From: Candidatus Zixiibacteriota bacterium | GTDB taxonomy: Bacteria > Zixibacteria > MSB-5A5 > GN15 > JAAZOE01 | Reading direction: 5' to 3' | Assembly (NCBI GenBank): GCA_028700875.1 | Contig: JAQVRW010000069.1 | Span: forward strand, 1 to 11,079 | DNA length: 11,079 nucleotides | Notes under the pieces: model-generated | Database searches by the model: none | What the model was told of the DNA's origin: nothing | Seen by the model: only the letters and a program-made list of their open reading frames with translations | Position numbers and translations under genes: made by a program | In this document: piece after piece, positions 6,337 through 11,079 of the stretch | Position numbering within the stretch: position 1 is the first letter of the stretch | How the letters are laid out: the number at the start of each line of letters is the position of its first letter

Positions 6337-7547
6337 GACAGGTATGGACATATAAAGCCCGCAATCAATCCGGTCAGCCGATCACCGGCGAGATCGAGGG
6401 GGAAACCCGGGAACAGGTGATCGAGGTCATCTCCGAACAAGGTCTTATCCCGACTGTCATAAAACGTCGCCCGGAGAGGATCTCTCTCACGGCGATTTTT
6501 GGTAATTTCGGCTCGGCCAATCGCGAAAAGCTGATCATTTTCACGAAAGAGTTGAAAACCCTCTACCGGGCCGGTATTCCCTTGCTCCGCGCCTTGACCA
6601 TCATCGAACGAAGCGGGCAAAATCTGGGGTTGACCGACGAACTGGCCGGAATCAAAAGCGATCTTCAGGCCGGTCTTTCGCTTTCCAAGGCGCTCGCCCG
6701 ATACCCCAAGAAGTTCCCCCGGATCTATGTCAACTCCGTTGCGGCGGGAGAAGCCTCCGGAACAATGGACGAAGTCTTGGACCAGTTGGCCGCTTTGATA
6801 GAGAAGGAACTGGCTCTGTCGCGGCAGATCAAATCGGCTGTCCGCTACCCGGCCATGGTCATCGGCGCCATCGCCTGCGCCGTGGTCATCCTGATGACAT
6901 TCGTCATTCCCCGCTTTGCCGACATCTATGGCCGGTATGGGGCCGCCCTGCCTTTGCCGACCCAGATCGTAATTGGGACCAGCAGGTTTTTCGCCGCCTA
7001 TTGGTATCTATTTACGGCCCTGTTGATCATCCTAGCCGTGGTTCTGAAAAAGCACGTGGCGACCGAAAGAGGACGCCTTTTCTGGGATGGCATGTTGATG
7101 AAGATCCCGATTGTCGGTGATTTGATTATCAAGGCCAATACCGCTCGATTCGCTTCCATGCTCAAAATCCTGTTCCGAAGCGGAGTACCGATGGTGTCCT
7201 GTCTGGAGATCATGAGAGAAACCATCTCCAACAAGGTCATCTCCGGAGAAATCGGTCTCATGGCCAAATCGTTCGAAAGGGGTCAGGAAATCGGACACGA
7301 TCGCGCCCAGTACCGCTATTTCCCGGCCATGGCTCTGGAAATGTTCAAAGTCGGCCTGGAATCAGGTTCAGTGGAAACGGTCATGGAGGAACTGGCGGAA
7401 CACTATGAATTGGAGCTTCAATATAAGTCCCGACATCTGACCGAGCTTCTGGAGCCGCTCCTGACCCTGGTGATCGGTTGTTTGGTCCTTGTCCTCGCCC
7501 TCGCTATCTTCTTGCCAATGTGGAACTTAATTCAAATTTTCCGTTAA
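6333..7547 (+). CDS. pilC: Inner-membrane platform protein of the pilus/secretion machine
   Basis: 404-residue member of the PilC/GspF family, the membrane platform that couples the ATPase to pilin extraction. The N-terminal cytoplasmic arm (YKARNQSGQPITGEIEGET) is typical. Two T2SSF repeats follow: the first begins near residue 69 (IFTKELKTLYRAGIPLLRAL) and the second near 272 (RFASMLKILFRSGVPMVSCL). Each has the conserved GE(x)SG-type turn (AAGEASGTM at 137-145 and VGLESGSV at 340-347). Three membrane helices are visible, at about 172-194, 221-240 and 372-395, the last ending in FLPMWNL as is usual. Its ATG overlaps the stop of the ATPase gene (ATGA at 6333-6336), so translation is probably coupled. 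Length and motifs are normal. Confidence 0.93.
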   Translation: MRQVWTYKARNQSGQPITGEIEGETREQVIEVISEQGLIPTVIKRRPERISLTAIFGNFGSANREKLIIFTKELKTLYRAGIPLLRALTIIERSGQNLGLTDELAGIKSDLQAGLSLSKALARYPKKFPRIYVNSVAAGEASGTMDEVLDQLAALIEKELALSRQIKSAVRYPAMVIGAIACAVVILMTFVIPRFADIYGRYGAALPLPTQIVIGTSRFFAAYWYLFTALLIILAVVLKKHVATERGRLFWDGMLMKIPIVGDLIIKANTARFASMLKILFRSGVPMVSCLEIMRETISNKVISGEIGLMAKSFERGQEIGHDRAQYRYFPAMALEMFKVGLESGSVETVMEELAEHYELELQYKSRHLTELLEPLLTLVIGCLVLVLALAIFLPMWNLIQIFR

Positions 7548-7649
7548 TTCCCGGTTAAATTCGCGGCGGGAAATCCGATATACCGTACATATGAGCCTAC
7601 GATGAAACATATGGAGTTTTGTAATACATCCTACAGGAGGTTTTTGTCT
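7548..7649 (+). other. Leader region before the first pilin gene
   Basis: This 102-base gap is the largest within the operon. It holds a modest hairpin (TTCCCG 7548-7553 with CGGGAA 7567-7572, 13-base loop) just after the platform-gene stop, and the pilin ribosome site at its end. I see no convincing sigma-70 or sigma-54 promoter. The hairpin could partly stop transcription or protect processed pilin mRNA, but it is weak. Confidence 0.3.
7635..7640 (+). promoter_or_regulatory. Strong ribosome-binding site that sets the pilin start
   Basis: AGGAGG lies 9 bases before the ATG at 7650. It is the best Shine-Dalgarno in the operon, and it selects this ATG over the in-frame ATG at 7602, which lacks one. 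High translation would suit a major filament subunit. Confidence 0.75.
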
Positions 7650-8072
7650 ATGAGAATCAGCAGAAACTCAGGCTTTACGCTGATCGAGTTGGTCATTATC
7701 ATCGTTGTTCTTGGGATTTTGGCCGCGATCGCCGTCCCGAAGTATCAGGACATCACATCCGATGCCCGGGAGGCGTCCTGCCGAAACGCCCTCGGGGCGC
7801 TCCGCTCGGGAGTAACCATCTGGTATGCCAACGCGGCGGTTAAGACCGGCGCGGCCACCTGGCCCCCAATCGACAGCCTGCGGAAAACCGACGCCGTCAT
7901 GGCGCAGTCGATCCCAGGCAACCCCTATTGCGCCAAAACGGCGGCTCCCGATAGCATCGTTACCGGCATGACCAAAGGAGTGGTGGTTGGCGCCCGCGGC
8001 GGATGGGCATACAACCCGACTACCGGCGAAATCTGGCCGAACACGAACACTGTCGGTGAGAACAGCTGGTAA
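7650..8072 (+). CDS. Type IV prepilin, probable major filament subunit
   Basis: 140-residue prepilin. A short basic leader (MRISRNSG) is followed by the prepilin peptidase site G8|F9 and the mature N-terminus FTLIE, with the conserved Glu at mature +5, then a hydrophobic helix to VPKYQDI. The head has two cysteines (44 and 94) that could form a disulfide, and a glycine/aromatic end (GGWAYNPTTGEIWPN) seen in many pilin-like proteins of FCB and Planctomycetes-type bacteria. The upstream in-frame ATG at 7602 would add 16 residues and spoil the short leader; the strong AGGAGG supports 7650. The high-quality ribosome site and first position among the pilins suggest it is the major subunit; this is inference. 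The prepilin peptidase itself is not encoded in the window. Confidence 0.9.
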   Translation: MRISRNSGFTLIELVIIIVVLGILAAIAVPKYQDITSDAREASCRNALGALRSGVTIWYANAAVKTGAATWPPIDSLRKTDAVMAQSIPGNPYCAKTAAPDSIVTGMTKGVVVGARGGWAYNPTTGEIWPNTNTVGENSW

Positions 8073-8091
8073 GAGTCGGCGCCCGGTGCCT

Positions 8092-8526
8092 ATGACCGAT
8101 AGAGGATTCACCCTGATCGAACTGGTCATGATTATCGTCGTGCTGGGGATACTGGCGGCAATCGCCGTCCCCCGCATGGGCGGACTGACCGAAAGTTCCC
8201 GGGTAACCGCCACCAATGCCGAGATGGCCATGCTGAAACGGGCCATCGTCGGCAATCCCCAAGTGTCCGGTGGCGGGCAATATCTCGATGTTGGTTTCGA
8301 GGGAAATGTCGGCTCTCCTCCGACCCGATTGGAGGATCTTGCCGTCAAACCGGATTCCCTTTCCGCCTACAATTCGTTTACCCGCCTGGGATGGAATGGA
8401 CCATACATTGATTCCTCCGGAAGCAGTTACCTGGTCGATGCCTGGAATGCCCCGTACCGTTATGATCCCGCCACCCGGACGATCGCTTCCGTCGGTGGCT
8501 CCGATACGCTGATTGTGGCCTTTTGA
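8092..8526 (+). CDS. GspG-like prepilin / pseudopilin
   Basis: 144-residue prepilin with a very short leader, MTDRG, cleaved before FTLIE; Glu is present at mature +5. The helix is almost identical to that of the preceding pilin. The C-terminal head resembles GspG: GWNGPYID (100-107) and YLVDAWNAPYRYD (113-125) correspond to the GPY and DPWGNPYQY elements, followed by IASVGGSDT, the usual 'S-x-G-x-D' end. The DPWG core is changed to DAWN, so calcium binding as in classical GspG is uncertain. The start is ambiguous: a GTG two codons upstream (8086) is possible and only weak ribosome sites are present. Nineteen bases separate it from the first pilin. It may be a minor pilin, a priming subunit or the core subunit of a secretion pseudopilus. 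Confidence 0.87.
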   Translation: MTDRGFTLIELVMIIVVLGILAAIAVPRMGGLTESSRVTATNAEMAMLKRAIVGNPQVSGGGQYLDVGFEGNVGSPPTRLEDLAVKPDSLSAYNSFTRLGWNGPYIDSSGSSYLVDAWNAPYRYDPATRTIASVGGSDTLIVAF

Positions 8527-8529
8527 ACG

Positions 8530-10125
8530 ATGGTTGCCCGGCTTATGAAGTACGTTGCGTTGGACAAAATATCCGCCTGCGGAATCGAACCGGTGCAGAG
8601 TGGTTTCCGGCGACTTCTTGGGCCGATGTCCGGTCTTTGGAACCGTCATCGACTCGGCCTGGTGATCACCGAAGACTGGGCGCGGTTGGCGCTTGTCCGC
8701 CATCAAGTTGGATCACCGCAACTGGTCGATACCCAGATGATTCCATTCGACCGCGCGGATGCGGAGAATTGGCCCTCTCGAATAGCCAAGTCGGTTACCT
8801 TAATTCACGACTATCTGCACCAACGCAAACTCCCCCGCATCCCGGTCAACGTGGCGCTGTTGGGACACGATATAGGATTCCGACGCCTGATCCTTCCCGC
8901 CATGCCCGCCAATGAAATGGCCGCCGCGGTGCGTTGGGAAGGGAACAAACTGTTTCCCTTCGACCTAGCCGACTGTATGGTCCATCACGAGATCGCGCGC
9001 CGCATGAAACGGGATAAGGCCGACTTTGCCGCGATCAATGTCGTTGCGGCCGGGCATCAGATTATTGAAGCCTTATACGGTCAATGTCAGGCAATGGGCG
9101 TGGTCCTCGGTCAGGTCAATATCCTGCCCTGTTTTCTGAGCCGCCTGCTGGCAGCCGAATCGTCCATCGACCGCCAAGCATGTCACCTGATTTTGTACCT
9201 CGATGACGATCATAGTCTGGGCGTGTTTGTCGTCGATGGTCATCTCGAATTCTATCAGGAATTCGCCGTCCAACCGGTGGGAGGATTGGTCGGAACCGCT
9301 TCGATCGATAATATCTCCCTCCTGGGCGATGAGTTGATTTCGTTTTTGGACCTGTACCATGCCCAGGAACGCGATCACACCGTCCAGTTCATTATCCTGT
9401 GCGGCAAGTACGCGGGCGATCCGCGGACGGCCGCCTTTCTGGCCGAGACGACCGGCCTTCCCTGCCGTCCGGCGACGGGAACGATGACTGCCGATTCCAC
9501 CGACGCGGCGGCGGCAACGTCCTCCGAGTCGATCGCGGCATTGCTCACCGCGCTGGCTCCGAACCATATCCATCCATTGGCGCCGCCGGCATATCACTAC
9601 CGGCAAGAACAACGGATGTTTCGCCAACGGACGGCGGTTGCCGCCGTCGTTACCCTCGTCGGCCTGGCCGCCTGGCAATATGCCACGTACAGCACGGCGT
9701 CGAGCTTAACGCATCGACTGGAAACAACCCGGATCGAAAAGATCGAATTCGAAAACTCGCCGGCCTACCGCACTTTCCTGACCCTCAGCCAAAGCATCCG
9801 ACCGGATCAATCGGGGTCGCGGGCGCAGACAACTGTCGTCGATTCCCGATATCGGGCCTTGCTCAAGGAAATTTCTCTGATAACGCCGTCGAGTCTCACC
9901 CTGTCTGCTTTGGGTATTCGTTCGGAAGAAGGTCGGCGGGTGGCGCAACTTGATGGCCAAATCCGCTTGAACGACTTTTCTCCGGAAATCGTTCTGGCCC
10001 GGTATGTCGAGACTTTGGGCAATTCACCGTTTTTCGACAGCGTGACAGTCATCTCGCACCAAAAGCAACGGGATGGAGAAGGCTCCATCCTGAACTTCCA
10101 GCTTATGATGGATGTCCGGGCATGA
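8530..10125 (+). CDS. PilM-PilN fusion protein (GspL-like architecture)
   Basis: 531 residues combining two alignment-complex proteins that are normally separate. Residues ~33-315 follow the PilM actin-like fold: LGLVITEDWARLALV at 42-56 aligns with the usual LGIDIGSSSVK strand, RLILPAMPANEM, AVRWEGNKLFPF and the ELISFLDLYHAQ helix. A low-complexity linker (TADSTDAAAATSSES) leads to one membrane helix (about 367-386). The periplasmic part (437-531) is PilN-like: RYRALLKEISLITPSSLTL, a LDGQIRL strand, then SPFFDSVTV and ILNFQLMMDV. The nucleotide-binding signatures of PilM are eroded: DIG is replaced by VIT at the first loop, LDDD appears at 224-227, and CGK replaces the GG loop. The start is uncertain: ATG 8530 lies 3 bases after the previous stop but has no ribosome site; ATG 8626 gives an N-terminus of normal PilM form. 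Its stop overlaps the next ATG by 4 bases. Confidence 0.82.
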   Translation: MVARLMKYVALDKISACGIEPVQSGFRRLLGPMSGLWNRHRLGLVITEDWARLALVRHQVGSPQLVDTQMIPFDRADAENWPSRIAKSVTLIHDYLHQRKLPRIPVNVALLGHDIGFRRLILPAMPANEMAAAVRWEGNKLFPFDLADCMVHHEIARRMKRDKADFAAINVVAAGHQIIEALYGQCQAMGVVLGQVNILPCFLSRLLAAESSIDRQACHLILYLDDDHSLGVFVVDGHLEFYQEFAVQPVGGLVGTASIDNISLLGDELISFLDLYHAQERDHTVQFIILCGKYAGDPRTAAFLAETTGLPCRPATGTMTADSTDAAAATSSESIAALLTALAPNHIHPLAPPAYHYRQEQRMFRQRTAVAAVVTLVGLAAWQYATYSTASSLTHRLETTRIEKIEFENSPAYRTFLTLSQSIRPDQSGSRAQTTVVDSRYRALLKEISLITPSSLTLSALGIRSEEGRRVAQLDGQIRLNDFSPEIVLARYVETLGNSPFFDSVTVISHQKQRDGEGSILNFQLMMDVRA

Positions 10126-10694
10126 AGAAGACGGCGATAGCCTCGGCGGTCCTGGTGGCGACGCTCTTTTGCGCCGTATATTTCGGCTCAGAACGGCCGG
10201 CGCACCATCGTATCCAGACGCTTAGGGCCGAACTTACGGCCGAAGAAACCCAGGTAGAACAGTACCGGCGCGACCTAGTTCTGCTGCAAACGCTGATCAC
10301 CCAGCATAAGGTCGATTCCGCAATTGCCTCTCCGAGCCGGACCGCCCCGGCCGCGATTGACCACATCTCGGCCTTGTATCGTCTGTTGGATTCGCTGGGG
10401 CAGGGGGAAGGACTCCAAGTCGAGGAAATCACGCCGTCGATCGAGGAAACCGTGCGGTATTTCGCCGGAGGAGGCGACGGTTCGGGAAGCCAAATCGTTC
10501 CGATTCAGATGACGATTCGCGGCCGATATCGCTGCCTGGCGGACCTGGTCGCGGCCGTGGAGACAAACCCCTATTGGGATCATTTTCTATCGATGCAAGT
10601 GGCCGGGGTACCGGAACTGGCTCCGGATTGCCGTCTGACGATATCCTTTGCCGCGGACTTGAATTGCACCCGGGAGACAACCGGCAATGAATGA
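10122..10694 (+). CDS. PilO/GspM-like alignment-complex protein
   Basis: 190-residue bitopic inner-membrane protein: a short basic start (MKK), a membrane helix at about 4-21, then a coiled-coil-like stretch (ELTAEETQVEQYRRDLVLLQTLI) and a periplasmic ferredoxin-like domain. The core strand IVPIQMTIRGRYRCLADLVAAVE followed by LTISFAADL is the pattern of PilO and GspM domains. Sequence identity to named PilO proteins cannot be judged by eye, but the position directly after the PilMN gene is decisive. PilO pairs with PilN in the periplasm and links the inner-membrane complex to PilP/GspC. ATGA overlap with the upstream gene and an 8-base overlap with the next one indicate translational coupling. 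Confidence 0.78.
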   Translation: MKKTAIASAVLVATLFCAVYFGSERPAHHRIQTLRAELTAEETQVEQYRRDLVLLQTLITQHKVDSAIASPSRTAPAAIDHISALYRLLDSLGQGEGLQVEEITPSIEETVRYFAGGGDGSGSQIVPIQMTIRGRYRCLADLVAAVETNPYWDHFLSMQVAGVPELAPDCRLTISFAADLNCTRETTGNE

Positions 10695-11079
10695 AACCTG
10701 GCGCAAGAGATGTATTTTCGGTCTGCTGGTGGTGACTGTCATCTGGGGTTACTTTGCCCTGATCGCTCCCAAGGACGAAACTACGCTCGTCACGCCACCC
10801 GAAGCGGCCGTGACCACTCCGGTCCAACCGGTGGCAATCGCCAAACCGGAGATTTCCGATAGTCTCATAGCCATCTATCGGCTCTCGGTATGGGGCAATG
10901 ATCCGTTCTATCGCGATCCGAGTCCCGTGATTGCCGATCCGACGAAGAATGTCCCCGCTCTTCATCTTCTCGGAATCCTGTACCGCCAGACCGGGGCGCA
11001 AGCCTTGATCAACGGCCGTATCGCCAAGGAAGGTGATATCGTGGACGGCTATCGTATCGTATCCATAAACCGCGAAAAC
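10687..11079 (+). CDS. GspC/PilP-like periplasmic linker protein (N-terminal part)
   Basis: The frame is open from the ATG at 10687 to the right edge (131 codons, no stop). A membrane anchor at about 10-27 (IFGLLVVTVIWGYFALIA) is followed by a Pro/Thr/Val-rich linker, a W-GNDPF motif (69-74) and the beginning of an HR-type domain: LHLLGILYRQTGAQALING, then EGDIVDGYRIVSI. This is the fold by which GspC and PilP contact the secretin. A cysteine is present at position 9, but before the hydrophobic stretch, so there is no lipobox; PilP is normally a lipoprotein, so the anchor is more like GspC. The ATG at 10691 is out of frame and soon stops. It overlaps the PilO-like gene by 8 bases. The next gene is probably the secretin. 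Confidence 0.75.
   Translation, partial: MNETWRKRCIFGLLVVTVIWGYFALIAPKDETTLVTPPEAAVTTPVQPVAIAKPEISDSLIAIYRLSVWGNDPFYRDPSPVIADPTKNVPALHLLGILYRQTGAQALINGRIAKEGDIVDGYRIVSINREN

Noticed and set aside
7602..7649. An upstream in-frame ATG at 7602 as start of the first pilin
   Set aside because: It has no Shine-Dalgarno and would lengthen the prepilin leader to 24 residues, while the ATG at 7650 has AGGAGG at good spacing and gives a normal short leader.
8020..8706. A 228-codon minus-strand open frame spanning the two pilins and the PilMN start
   Set aside because: No motif, and it crosses three genes of the opposite strand that have clear pilin and PilM features.
1..11079. CRISPR arrays, tRNA or rRNA genes, insertion sequences, phage genes
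   Set aside because: I saw no regularly spaced direct repeats, cloverleaf-like sequences, transposase motifs or terminal inverted repeats; intergenic space is small and accounted for.

Overview
The window looks like a chromosomal stretch of an uncultured, moderately GC-rich Gram-negative bacterium of the FCB superphylum, most likely Zixibacteria-like. The assignment rests on three traits: a C-terminal FlgD-Ig type sorting domain (NFPNPFNP...SGVYFYEL) on a secreted protein, a dockerin pair with the YIFRGGP signature on a secreted metalloprotease, and an Omp85-type outer-membrane barrel. This is inferred from domain style, since there is no rRNA or marker gene in the window.

Left part (1-4512): secreted and envelope proteins. 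A plus-strand gene enters from the left edge and ends at 464 with the sorting domain. Facing it are three minus-strand genes: a 76-residue zinc-ribbon protein (563-793), a secreted HExxH metalloprotease with a C-terminal dockerin (1012-2700), and an Omp85/BamA-like barrel protein with one POTRA-like domain (2854-4512). Each minus-strand gene has its own promoter-like upstream sequence. Hairpins lie at the ends of the convergent pair and of the protease gene.

Right part (4597-11079): a divergently transcribed, tightly packed operon for a type IV pilus / type II secretion-like machine. It encodes a PilB/GspE assembly ATPase with an N-terminal MshEN (c-di-GMP type) module, a PilC/GspF platform protein, a major-pilin-like prepilin, a GspG-like prepilin, a PilM-PilN fusion, a PilO/GspM-like protein and the start of a GspC/PilP-like protein cut by the right edge. 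Most junctions are stop/start overlaps (4, 4 and 8 nt) or very short gaps; the one larger gap (102 nt) precedes the first pilin, which has the best Shine-Dalgarno of the operon.

How the genes would work together: the ATPase (cytoplasm) drives the platform protein (inner membrane) to add the two pilins to a filament. The PilMN-PilO-PilP/C-like proteins would form the alignment complex leading to an outer-membrane secretin, presumably encoded just beyond the right edge. No secretin, retraction ATPase (PilT) or prepilin peptidase is present in the window. The most unusual element is the single-chain PilM-PilN protein: it has the overall layout of GspL but PilM/PilN-like halves, and its actin-like nucleotide motifs look degraded. 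With the GspG-like pilin and the GspC-like last gene, it makes the locus a T4P/T2SS intermediate, whose product could be either a pilus or a secretion filament.
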